Shown here piece after piece: positions 1 to 6,819 of a stretch of 20,034 nucleotides of DNA. Made by a program: the position numbers and the translations under genes. How positions within the stretch are numbered: the first letter of the stretch is position 1; each line of letters opens with the position of its first letter. Source of the DNA: JAAETI01 sp965368515 (lineage in GTDB: Bacteria; Actinomycetota; Acidimicrobiia; Spongiisociales; UBA5794); assembly GCA_965368515.1 (NCBI GenBank), contig CBDUNF010000046.1, positions 1 through 20,034 of the forward strand. The letters are read 5' to 3'. Under the pieces are notes generated by a model. The model ran no database searches. It worked only from the letters and a program-made list of their open reading frames with translations, and was not told the origin of the DNA.

Positions 1-638
1 GTATCCATCCATCCAAACGACCCGGGGACGTTGGTCAGGTCCAGCCACACCTGTGGGAATCGATCGGCCAGCGAGAAGCCCCACTCGAGGTCTGGGAAAC
101 CAACGTGGGCGAGCACGACGGGAAGCTTCGGGTAGTCGGCCAGCATCCGCTCCATCCCGGAGCGGTCGTACTCATGGCCGTACCACTCGTCATATCCGGT
201 GTGGACGTAGATGGGTAGCTCGGCACTGTTGAGGTAACCGAGGACGGGCGCAAGCCGTGCGTCCCAGGGATTGAAGTCCTGCACCATCGGATGAAACTTC
301 AGACCCGCCATCTCATATTCCTCGACGGCTTCCTGGACGACACCCAGGGGATCGTCATCAGCTACATGGACTCCCCCGAAGGGAGTGATCTCCGGCACTC
401 GATCTGCCAGTTCTCGCCCCCAGGCATGGAGGTCGGGCGCCTCATTGGGTCCGATAGGGAACAGCAGGTTGGCCCAGCGCGCTGCCCCAGCCTCGCGTAG
501 GTCGACCACGGCTTGATCCGCAGTGATTTCGACGGGAACCTTGAAGTCGAGAACAGCGCGGTGGATCCATCTCATCAGCCCGCCCATGCGGTCTGCGGGA
601 AAGAGGTGGGTGTGGCAGTCGTAGAACCTGGTCACCAT
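1..638 (-). CDS. Amidohydrolase family (Amidohydro_2-type) metal-dependent hydrolase, 3'-truncated by window edge
   Basis: This is the first 212 residues of a TIM-barrel amidohydrolase; the C-terminus lies beyond base 1. Visible metal-site motifs are DCHTH (H9, H11) after strand 1, GLKFHP (K114, H116), YVHTG (H146) and VLAHVGFPD (H178). These match the Amidohydro_2/ACMSD-like pattern; the final barrel Asp is not in the window. The ATG at 638 is preceded by a GGAGGAAG ribosome site about 11 bases upstream and gives an N-terminus opening directly into the first strand. There is no signal peptide, so it is probably cytosolic. The substrate cannot be told; relatives hydrolyse or decarboxylate cyclic or carboxylated compounds. 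It diverges from the ABC ATPase gene across a 184-base gap, with no clear functional link. Confidence 0.85.
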   Translation of the reverse strand, partial: MVTRFYDCHTHLFPADRMGGLMRWIHRAVLDFKVPVEITADQAVVDLREAGAARWANLLFPIGPNEAPDLHAWGRELADRVPEITPFGGVHVADDDPLGVVQEAVEEYEMAGLKFHPMVQDFNPWDARLAPVLGYLNSAELPIYVHTGYDEWYGHEYDRSGMERMLADYPKLPVVLAHVGFPDLEWGFSLADRFPQVWLDLTNVPGSFGWMD

Positions 639-822
639 GTCAACGCGATCTTCCTCCGGCGACCCGGCTCGTCCTAGGGGGATAACGTCACTTTCGGCGG
701 TGCGAAGAAGCCGGTCAGGCGGGGAAATGGTTTTCTGAAGAGATGCACAGAAACTGACGTGCAATCTCGGCTGCAATGACTTAGTATGGGTTCCGATCAA
801 AGCCGCCGACACGGAGAGGGCT
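639..822. other. Divergent intergenic region between amidohydrolase and ABC ATPase genes
   Basis: This 184-base gap must hold the start signals for both flanking genes. On the + strand there is a possible -10 element, TAGTAT at 782-787, but no convincing -35 at 16-18 bases. A purine-rich GGAGAGG ribosome site sits just before the ATG at 823. On the - strand the GGAGGA ribosome site of the amidohydrolase lies at about 649-656. No RNA gene or strong operator is evident. Confidence 0.4.
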
Positions 823-2034
823 ATGGCAAGTATCACGATGACCGACCTGGGAAAGATCTACCCGGACGGCACGCGCGCCGTTGGAGATGTTGATCTCGAG
901 ATTAAGGACGGCGAGTTCCTCGTACTCGTGGGCCCGTCCGGTTGTGGCAAATCCACGATCCTGCGCATGATCGCCGGTCTCGAAGAGATTTCCGAGGGTC
1001 AGATGTTCATCGGCGAGACGCTCGTCAATGATGTGCAGCCCAAGGACCGAGACATCGCAATGGTTTTCCAGAACTACGCTTTGTATCCGCACATGACGGT
1101 TTACGACAACATGGCGTTCGGTCTCAAGCTCCGCAAGATGGACAAGGCAGACATCGACCGCCGGGTCAAAGAAGCCGCTGCTGTTCTCGAAATCACGGAC
1201 TTCCTCGATCGCAAGCCCAAGGCCCTTTCTGGTGGCCAGCGCCAGCGTGTCGCTATGGGTCGTGCCATCGTGCGTGAGCCGAAGGCTTTCCTCATGGACG
1301 AGCCACTGTCCAACCTCGATGCGAAGCTGCGTGTCCAGATGCGTACCGAGCTGAGCGAGCTGCACAACCGGTTGCAGACCACCACGGTCTACGTCACCCA
1401 CGACCAGATCGAGGCAATGACCCTTGGGCACCGTGTTGCCGTCCTGAAGCCGGTGAGCGCGGCCCGTCCCGACAATCTCCAGCAGGTGGCCTCGCCGACA
1501 GAGCTGTACTCGAATCCGGTCAACATGTTTGTTGCCGGCTTCATTGGCAGCCCGGCTATGAACATGGCGTACGGCGTCCTCGAGTCCGATGCGACCGGGC
1601 TCTACGTGAAGTTCGGCAGTGAGCGGCTCCTCGTCGACCAGGTCGCCATCGATCGCCACCCGGGTCTAGAGACTCGACTTGGTGAAGAGCTGGTGATGGG
1701 TATCCGTCCCGGCAACTTCGAAGCCGAGCTCGTTACCGGTCCGGCGCCCGACCGCACGATCACAGCGACGGTTACCGTCGCCGAGATCCTCGGCTCGGAA
1801 ACCTATGTCCACTTCGAATTGGAGACACCACCTGTGGTCACTCCAGACATCGAAGAGCTCCTGGCCGACACCGGCGCGGATGTGTCGTCGCTCGGTAACA
1901 CGACCAAGTTCACGGCTCGTGTCAGCTCCGACGTTCCCGTATCACTGGGACAGGAGATGACGGTAACCGTCGATTCGGCAAAGATGCACTTCTTCGATCC
2001 GAAGACCGGAATGCGCGTCGGCGCCAAGAGCTAG
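823..2034 (+). CDS. ugpC: ABC transporter ATP-binding protein, sugar importer type (UgpC/MalK/MsmK family)
   Basis: Nucleotide-binding subunit of a carbohydrate uptake ABC transporter, acting on the inner membrane face. Domain order: RecA-like ATPase with Walker A GPSGCGKST (37-45), Q-loop Q83 in FQNYALYPHMTVYDN, signature LSGGQRQR (135-142), Walker B FLMDEP (156-161) and H-loop H193 in VTHDQ; then a C-terminal TOBE/OB regulatory domain from about residue 240. The length of 403 is slightly above the usual 360-380. The excess comes from a short insert (KPVSAARPDN) after the H-loop and a longer loop near residues 335-365. The start has a GGAGAGG ribosome site. No permease or solute-binding gene lies nearby, so it may be a shared ATPase serving several sugar transporters. 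A ROK regulator follows. The family is clear; the symbol is by family resemblance and the substrate is unknown. Confidence 0.93.
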   Translation: MASITMTDLGKIYPDGTRAVGDVDLEIKDGEFLVLVGPSGCGKSTILRMIAGLEEISEGQMFIGETLVNDVQPKDRDIAMVFQNYALYPHMTVYDNMAFGLKLRKMDKADIDRRVKEAAAVLEITDFLDRKPKALSGGQRQRVAMGRAIVREPKAFLMDEPLSNLDAKLRVQMRTELSELHNRLQTTTVYVTHDQIEAMTLGHRVAVLKPVSAARPDNLQQVASPTELYSNPVNMFVAGFIGSPAMNMAYGVLESDATGLYVKFGSERLLVDQVAIDRHPGLETRLGEELVMGIRPGNFEAELVTGPAPDRTITATVTVAEILGSETYVHFELETPPVVTPDIEELLADTGADVSSLGNTTKFTARVSSDVPVSLGQEMTVTVDSAKMHFFDPKTGMRVGAKS

Positions 2035-2047
2035 GGACCACGATTGC

Positions 2048-2080
2048 ACAAACGGCGCCCGGTTCCCGGGCGCCGTTTGT
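2048..2080 (+). terminator. Perfect 15-bp hairpin terminator after the sugar ATPase gene
   Basis: The arms acaaacggcgcccgg (2048-2062) and ccgggcgccgtttgt (2066-2080) pair perfectly around a TTC loop. The tail TTTGTTATT is moderately T-rich. It sits 13 bases after the ATPase stop codon and just before the ribosome site GGGAGG (2085-2090) of the next gene. It should therefore separate the two transcription units, or attenuate read-through into the regulator. Confidence 0.85.
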
Positions 2081-2094
2081 TATTGGGAGGTTGA

Positions 2095-3228
2095 ATGCCG
2101 CGGACCCCAGGTCTGCGCCCGCAGGGCAAGACGCAGCACGAGGCGACTCGTCGCAGCAACCAACGTCTGCTTCTGCAGGGCATCTTTGATGACGGTCCGG
2201 TCAGCCGTGCCGATCTTGCCCGTTCGACGGGTCTGGGTCGGGCAACTGTGTCAGACATCACCGCCAACCTGATCGTCGAGGGATTGGTAGTTGAGTCGGG
2301 CCTCGGTGCATCCACAGGGGGGAAACCGCCGACACTTGTGGAACTGGATCCCGACGGAAGGTTTGCGATAGCGGTAGACATGTCCCGGCATCCCATCGAG
2401 GCGGCCTTACTCAACCTTCGTGGCCGGATTGTGGCCCGGGCAATGGGAAAGACGCTGGTGCCAACCGGACGCGAGGCACACGAGGAGCTGCACCGGGTGG
2501 TCGCCGAACTCGTCGGGAGAACCACAGCGCCTCCGCTTGGGATCGGGATCGGGGTGCCGGGAACCGTTGATCGTGACGGGTTTGTGGTTGCTTCAGAGCA
2601 ACTCGAGTGGGACTCCTTGGCGCTGCGGGATGATCTCGAGGACGTGTACGCGATCCCAACGTACGTGTTCGGGGACGCCGAGGGTGCCGCCGTCGCCGAG
2701 TTCAGCCGCTCCGCAACGGACCCGGCCGCCCGCATGTTGTATGTCAAGGTCGATGACCGCATTGCCGTCGCGATGATTACTGCGGACCGGCTGAACCGAA
2801 CCCCTGTCCACGGTGGTGATTTGACTCATCTACGAGTGGGAGGATGGACCAACGAGTGTGGGTGTGGCCGTGTCGGTTGTCTTGGCACACGGGTCTCGAT
2901 GATCCGGGTTCTCGGCCCCGATTCCTTGGATATGAGCACCGAGGCCAGGCATCGTCTTGCCGCGGAAACGAACCCGCGTATCGACCGTGCCGCTGATGCG
3001 TTGGGACGTGCTCTCGCTCCCATCGTTGCGGGCGTTGACGCGGACCTGGTCGTATTGGGTGGCCAGTTCGGCAGTTGGGAGTCCGCACCAGAACACGTCG
3101 CCGCCGGCATCGAGGCCAACGCAGGCTGGAGCCCTGAAGTAACAGCCACCCGGCTTGGATCCTCTGCGGTTCTCCTGGGTGCAGCGGCGATGGTTCTGAG
3201 CGGAGAACTCGGCGTTGTGTGGGGATAG
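2095..3228 (+). CDS. ROK-family transcriptional regulator (NagC/XylR/Mlc type)
   Basis: Predicted sugar-responsive transcription factor of 377 residues. The N-terminal winged helix-turn-helix (about 20-85) includes SRADLARSTGLGRATVSDI. The C-terminal ROK domain has the phosphate-loop-like GIGIGVPGTVDRDG (149-162) and an intact zinc knuckle: H245 plus C255, C257, C262 in NECGCGRVGC. Sugar-contact positions look altered: the usual GExGH reads GDLTH (242-245) and the usual CLE reads CLG (262-264). The protein is therefore almost certainly a regulator, not a sugar kinase, and its ligand may not be a plain hexose. The ATG at 2095 has GGGAGG four bases upstream. The adjacent sugar-ABC ATPase is a plausible target, but no permease or catabolic genes are visible to show the regulon. 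Confidence 0.9.
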   Translation: MPRTPGLRPQGKTQHEATRRSNQRLLLQGIFDDGPVSRADLARSTGLGRATVSDITANLIVEGLVVESGLGASTGGKPPTLVELDPDGRFAIAVDMSRHPIEAALLNLRGRIVARAMGKTLVPTGREAHEELHRVVAELVGRTTAPPLGIGIGVPGTVDRDGFVVASEQLEWDSLALRDDLEDVYAIPTYVFGDAEGAAVAEFSRSATDPAARMLYVKVDDRIAVAMITADRLNRTPVHGGDLTHLRVGGWTNECGCGRVGCLGTRVSMIRVLGPDSLDMSTEARHRLAAETNPRIDRAADALGRALAPIVAGVDADLVVLGGQFGSWESAPEHVAAGIEANAGWSPEVTATRLGSSAVLLGAAAMVLSGELGVVWG

Positions 3229-3240
3229 ACGCTGGAAAAG

Positions 3241-3272
3241 AATGCGACCCCCTCCGAAGAGGGGGTCGCATT
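3241..3272 (+). terminator. Strong hairpin terminator after the ROK gene
   Basis: The 14-bp arms aatgcgaccccctc (3241-3254) and gagggggtcgcatt (3259-3272) pair perfectly around a CGAA tetraloop, followed by TTTG. It lies 12 bases downstream of the ROK stop codon. It is nearly symmetric and could also stop transcription coming from the right. Confidence 0.88.
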
Positions 3273-3549
3273 TGCGCAATACCCCGGACGGCCGCTCTGA
3301 GGAGGGAGTCGGAGGGAAGGGGACCTCCGGTTTGGTTGTTCCGGTGGAGTGGAACTACCGCCCAGGTTATGTACTTCTCCTGTCGGCACCTACCCCCGAT
3401 TGCAATAGGACCAATCGAGATTCCGCCGATTGACTAGTCCCTGCCTCTTTGGCTACCTATAGCAATCGAAGCGTTTGAATTCGGCCCTGCCGAACACAGG
3501 CCGCGTGGTGTCGTGGTTGCTGTGTCCGTTTCCTGCGTAGGTGAAGGGG
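3273..3549. other. Intergenic stretch with no recognisable gene
   Basis: This gap lies between the ROK terminator and the stop codon of the convergent nitroreductase-family gene. The open frames crossing it begin inside the ROK tail or the terminator and look non-coding. Checks by eye for tRNA, CRISPR-like repeats and obvious riboswitch cores found nothing. Confidence 0.5.
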
Positions 3550-4191
3550 TCACTGCGACGGCGCAGTGGTCGAGACCTTGCTTCTTGCGATGCTTCTGTA
3601 GCGTCGTGCCACGGTCCACCCGACCAACCCCGCTAACGCTAAAGCCCGCCATACCCATGTCAGGTCGCCCGGCCCTCCGGGTCCAGTCACCGCGTCTCCC
3701 AGCTTGATTTCGACAACCTCGTACCGGAGATCGGGTCGGGGGCCGAGTGTTGCGATGGCCTCATCGGGTGCGGCGGACAGGTCTAGCTCGGGGTGGGCAA
3801 GCTTGGCGGCGAATCCCGAGCGCAAGAGGACCCTGCGGACTGTGTCGATGCGATGAGTTTCTGAGGTGACAAGCTCGCCCCGGCCCTGCAGACGCCGCCC
3901 ATCGGGCAGCCAGATTTCACACCGTGGATCAGCCTCGAGGTTCAGCAGCCAGTGGGTGGTTCTGCCGAACCCCGCAAGGCACTGAACGATGTCATCGTCC
4001 GCGGCGAAATTCAGAGGAACGAGACGCCGCTCGCCCGACTTCCGACCTGTGGTGGTCAAGACCATGATGTAGCCGACTGCGGGGTTTGCCATCTGCCATC
4101 CAAGGCCGAGCCGCCACATCAGAATCATGTTGCGATTCAGGAAGCGGAATCCACGACGCAGCCGCGCCTCCTGGGCCTCTGTGATCTCCAT
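3550..4191 (-). CDS. Nitroreductase family deazaflavin (F420)-dependent oxidoreductase, DDN-like, with C-terminal membrane helix
   Basis: Split beta-barrel protein of the deazaflavin-dependent nitroreductase (DDN/PF04075) family, which uses reduced F420 to reduce quinones or nitro compounds. The core reads TTTGRKSGERRLVPLNF, then the LAGFG and HWLLNLEADP region, as in the family's cofactor-binding segment. Unusually, the C-terminus carries a hydrophobic helix (WVWRALALAGLVGWTV) followed by RRYR, suggesting a membrane anchor. Two starts are possible: an upstream ATG at 4227 without a ribosome site, or paired ATGs at 4194/4191 preceded by GGAGAG. I chose 4191 because the ribosome site fits and the protein then begins MEITEAQEARLRRGF. 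A perfect 12-bp palindrome sits at 4228-4239. The gene stands alone; F420 use is inferred from family membership. Confidence 0.85.
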   Translation of the reverse strand: MEITEAQEARLRRGFRFLNRNMILMWRLGLGWQMANPAVGYIMVLTTTGRKSGERRLVPLNFAADDDIVQCLAGFGRTTHWLLNLEADPRCEIWLPDGRRLQGRGELVTSETHRIDTVRRVLLRSGFAAKLAHPELDLSAAPDEAIATLGPRPDLRYEVVEIKLGDAVTGPGGPGDLTWVWRALALAGLVGWTVARRYRSIARSKVSTTAPSQ

Positions 4192-4227
4192 CATCTCTCC
4201 AAGCTCGAGCGGCCATCGGTCCGCCAT

Positions 4228-4239
4228 TGACGTACGTCA
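4228..4239. promoter_or_regulatory. 12-bp perfect palindrome, candidate operator of the F420-type oxidoreductase gene
   Basis: TGACGTACGTCA is its own reverse complement. It lies immediately upstream of the ATG at 4227 and about 37 bases upstream of the preferred ATG at 4191. The position and the TGAC-N4-GTCA form resemble operators of TetR-type repressors, but no regulator gene is adjacent. The match to an operator is inferred from symmetry and location only. Confidence 0.45.
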
Positions 4240-4414
4240 GGTTGACACTGCAATCATGCGTCCGTCAAGGGGGCTCCACACCACCCGGTGGGCCGGGACC
4301 CGGGGTGGTTTGTCCCCGGGTCGTTCGAGATCTAGGGCCGGACAGTGAAACCACCCGAGGGGGTTCACCGCACGGGGGGTGACAATCCCCCCTCGGCGCA
4401 CAGACCATGGCTGT

Positions 4415-4693
4415 ATGGAAAAGCAGCACCTACCAGACGATCAACCGGGCACGAGGCACTTCCGGATCTACGTCGCCGGTCGGCTTGATCGTTGCTTCGT
4501 CGAGGGTATCGACGAGATACAGCTGGGGCACTCGCAGGACGGATCGACACTCGAAGGGACGTTTGTCGACCAGTCGCACCTCCGCGGTCTCCTCGATCGT
4601 CTATGGCAGCTCGGCATTGAAGTCATCAAGTTTGAAACCTATCTGGCGGACGGCACGCCGTCACGGCAGAGCGGCACGCCGGTGGAGAGCTAG
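4415..4693 (+). CDS. Small uncharacterised protein (92 residues)
   Basis: A small acidic soluble protein without signal peptide or membrane segment. The core from residue 16 (FRIYVAGRLD) to about 75 (GIEVIKFETYL) looks like a compact alpha/beta fold: strand, GRLD turn, strand containing QLGH, a DGSTLEGTFVDQ turn, then helix HLRGLLDRLWQLGI and a final strand. From memory it resembles a widespread family of small actinobacterial and Chloroflexi proteins with the pattern RLD...T.L.G.v.DQ..L.GLL....LG; no function is known to me. The frame is open from a GTG at 4379, but I chose the ATG at 4415 because the intervening residues look non-conserved. Neither start has a good ribosome site. An 8-bp GC hairpin follows the stop. 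Confidence 0.6.
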   Translation: MEKQHLPDDQPGTRHFRIYVAGRLDRCFVEGIDEIQLGHSQDGSTLEGTFVDQSHLRGLLDRLWQLGIEVIKFETYLADGTPSRQSGTPVES

Positions 4694-4716
4694 GACCAGA
4701 TCAGGCTGGAGTGCGC

Positions 4717-4740
4717 CCCGGGCACCCCACGCTGCCCGGG
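4717..4740 (+). terminator. GC-rich hairpin, possible terminator of the small gene
   Basis: The arms cccgggca (4717-4724) and tgcccggg (4733-4740) pair perfectly around an 8-base loop, 23 bases after the stop at 4693. There is no T-tract, as is common for actinobacterial terminators. It directly abuts the putative -10 element of the next gene, so it may instead shape that promoter region. Confidence 0.45.
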
Positions 4741-4741
4741 C

Positions 4742-4747
4742 TACGCT
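4742..4747 (+). promoter_or_regulatory. Putative -10 element of a leaderless promoter for the DMT transporter gene
   Basis: TACGCT (TANNNT form) ends six bases before the ATG at 4754, the spacing at which many actinobacterial leaderless transcripts begin on the start codon. No ribosome site precedes the ATG, which supports this. No convincing -35 hexamer is visible. Confidence 0.4.
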
Positions 4748-4753
4748 GGCGAG

Positions 4754-5641
4754 ATGTTGAGCCGCCGTTCGATAGCGATGATCGCCTTGGTGATGCTGGC
4801 TGTGGGGTGGGGGGCCATCCCGCTGATCGTCCGCGAGGATGTTCCGTGGCAGAGCCTGGTGACGGTCCGCGTCTGGCTGGGCTCATTGACCCTCCTTGTC
4901 TTGATGGCGGCCACGAGACAGCTTCGCCTCCCCGAGACCCACCGCCTCCAGATAGCGCTTGCCGGGGTCCTGCTTGCGGTCCATTGGGCGACGTTCTTCT
5001 GGGCGATCAAGCTGACGTCAGTTGCCGTGGCCCTGGCCGTCGTGTTCCTGGGTCCGGTATCAGCCGCGGTCCTTGCACCACGGTTCCTCAAGGAGAGGGT
5101 GAACCCGCGGGTCTATTGGGCGCTGGGTGTCGCCTTCTCCGGGGTCGTTCTCGTGGTTGCATTCGAAGGCGGCGCCGATATCGTCGATGGCTCGACGCTG
5201 GCGGGGGTCGGTGTCGCCATCGTGTCGGCCGTGACCGTCACCGGCCTGCTGCTTGTGTCCAAAGCGGCTGTAGATGAGGTGGGCCCTATTCCGGTCACCG
5301 CGGGGGAACTACTGACGGCGTCATTGGTGCTGTCACCCTTCCTCGGGGGCGCCGTCCGTGGCACGATCGACAATCCGGTACCGCTCCTGACACTCGGCAT
5401 CGTCCTCACCGGTCTCGGATATCTCGTGTTCTGGACCGCCACCCGAGAACTGCCGGTGGCCGTGGTGAGTGTGATGATGCACATCGAACCGGCGTCTGCG
5501 GTGGTGCTTGCTCTGATTTTTCTCAGCGAAACCCCTGCCCTTTGGCAATGGATCGGGATAGGTTTGGTCATCACGGGCGGGTTGCTGGCCGCAACAGATG
5601 CCGCCGAGCAGGAGGTGCTCATTGCCCCGGCCAATCTTTGA
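4754..5641 (+). CDS. EamA/DMT superfamily transporter
   Basis: Ten-helix inner-membrane transporter of 295 residues, the usual length for the drug/metabolite transporter superfamily. Two tandem EamA repeats are visible, about residues 7-135 and 150-285. Repeat one ends with LAVVFLGPVSAAVLAPRFLKERVN and repeat two with HIEPASAVVLALIFLSETPALWQWIGIGLVITGG, the typical P..A....L.E..... W...G..li..G pattern. Members export amino acids or other metabolites; RhtA-like threonine/homoserine export is one possibility, but the sequence alone does not fix the substrate. Initiation is probably leaderless. The 3' end overlaps the start of the following ABC ATPase gene by about 20 bases, so the two are likely cotranscribed. 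Confidence 0.9.
   Translation: MLSRRSIAMIALVMLAVGWGAIPLIVREDVPWQSLVTVRVWLGSLTLLVLMAATRQLRLPETHRLQIALAGVLLAVHWATFFWAIKLTSVAVALAVVFLGPVSAAVLAPRFLKERVNPRVYWALGVAFSGVVLVVAFEGGADIVDGSTLAGVGVAIVSAVTVTGLLLVSKAAVDEVGPIPVTAGELLTASLVLSPFLGGAVRGTIDNPVPLLTLGIVLTGLGYLVFWTATRELPVAVVSVMMHIEPASAVVLALIFLSETPALWQWIGIGLVITGGLLAATDAAEQEVLIAPANL
5610..5615 (+). promoter_or_regulatory. Ribosome-binding site deciding a TTG start
   Basis: AGGAGG lies inside the 3' end of the DMT gene, six bases before the TTG at 5622. It supports TTG over the in-frame ATG at 5598, which lacks a ribosome site. Confidence 0.75.
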
Positions 5642-6737
5642 GGTCGAGAACTTAGGGATAGCTATCAATGATCTGGAGGCCGCATCCAATCGTGGCACTC
5701 GGGGCGTGATGATCGAACCGTACGGACCCGTACTTCCCTTCGGCTGGGTCGACGCGGTGATGGAGGTCAGCTTCACCGTCAATCCGGGCGAGGTGCTGGC
5801 GATCGTTGGTGAATCGGGAAGCGGCAAGACGTTATCGGTCATGGGGAGCCTTGGGCTGCTGAGCGCAGGGGCCAAGGTCAGCCGGGGGACTGTTCGATTC
5901 GACGGGACCCAGATCCGGCCGACCCGGGCCTTGGATACCTCCCGGAACCGACGCTGGCGGCGCAAGGTCCGCAAGCGGGAACGTTTCATGGAAGAGCTGC
6001 TCGACGATGATTGGCGTCACATCATGGGCACCGAGGTCGGTGTGCTCTTTCAGAACGCCCTCGGCGGTTGGAATCCAGTCGAGATCATCGGCCAGCAGGC
6101 CGGTGAAGTCCTTGATGAACATACAGAATTGTCGCTTCTGGAAATCCAGGATCGTGTGCTCGACGCCCTGGGCGATGTGCACCTTCCCAAAGAATCAAAG
6201 TACATCTCGTACGCCAATGAGCTCAGCCGCGGTCAGGCGCAGCGGGCGATGCTGGCTGCCGCCCTCGTGAAGGGTCCTCGTCTTCTGGTCGCCGATGAGC
6301 CATTGACCGGACTCGATGCTGGGGTGGCCGCCGCCATCCTCAGCCTCATTCGCGACATGCAGCGCAAGCGGAACATGGCAATGATCTTCATCACCCATGA
6401 CCTCGCCCAGGTTGCCGCCCTAGCCGACCGGGTAGCCATCATGTATGGCGGGCAAATCGTTGAAATCGGCCCGGTTGATGATGTCTTTCACTCCCCGCAG
6501 CACCCGTACACGGAAGGTCTATTGGGCGCACTTCCCCGTGCCGGGTTCGATCGTCTCCGACCGATCGATGGGGATGTTCCCAAGATTACCGACGTCCCGA
6601 CGGATGAGTGTGCGCTGGTACCCCGCTGTCCCTATGCCGCAGCCGAGTGCTCCGTTCGCGTGCCCACTCTCATCGCGGCCCCGACCGGCGCGGTTGCGTG
6701 CATTCGGGCAGAAGAGCTGCAACTGCGCGGCGTGTGA
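5622..6737 (+). CDS. Oligopeptide/dipeptide-type ABC transporter ATP-binding protein (OppD/DppD family), orphan
   Basis: ATPase subunit of a peptide or nickel importer family, 371 residues from the TTG start. Visible motifs: Walker A GESGSGKT (63-70), Q-loop in LFQNALGGWNP, signature LSRGQAQR where LSGGxxQR is usual, Walker B LLVADEP, and H-loop ITHD. The C-terminal oligopeptide-transporter extension has SPQHPYTEGLLGALP and a cysteine set (DECALVPRCPYAAAEC...VAC). Relatives carry a similar cysteine-rich end, which in some DppD proteins holds an iron-sulfur cluster. Between Walker A and the Q-loop there is a basic stretch (RNRRWRRKVRKRER). The frame is open from an ATG at 5598, but AGGAGG at 5610-5615 favours the TTG. 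No permease, binding protein or second ATPase is nearby, so partner subunits must be elsewhere. Confidence 0.88.
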   Translation: MPRPIFEVENLGIAINDLEAASNRGTRGVMIEPYGPVLPFGWVDAVMEVSFTVNPGEVLAIVGESGSGKTLSVMGSLGLLSAGAKVSRGTVRFDGTQIRPTRALDTSRNRRWRRKVRKRERFMEELLDDDWRHIMGTEVGVLFQNALGGWNPVEIIGQQAGEVLDEHTELSLLEIQDRVLDALGDVHLPKESKYISYANELSRGQAQRAMLAAALVKGPRLLVADEPLTGLDAGVAAAILSLIRDMQRKRNMAMIFITHDLAQVAALADRVAIMYGGQIVEIGPVDDVFHSPQHPYTEGLLGALPRAGFDRLRPIDGDVPKITDVPTDECALVPRCPYAAAECSVRVPTLIAAPTGAVACIRAEELQLRGV

Positions 6738-6819
6738 GCGTCCGCCCGGTCGAGAAATGCAGGCCGGACTCAGCTGTGATTAGAGTAAAAACCTGTCCGG
6801 AGGCAAGGGACCCAAAGAC

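Noticed and set aside
1..14. gtatccatccatc shared by the window start and 16248-16260
   Set aside because: A single 13-base match of simple repeating character, one copy inside a coding region; no flanking similarity, so not an attachment site or repeat.
781..1659. 292-residue open frame on the - strand opposite the sugar ATPase gene
   Set aside because: It lies antisense to an unambiguous ABC ATPase, shows no domain, and has the low-complexity His/Arg/Asp-rich look of a GC-driven shadow frame.
3215..3437. Two 72-residue + strand frames after the ROK gene
   Set aside because: Both start within the ROK tail and read through a strong terminator hairpin; no ribosome site or domain.
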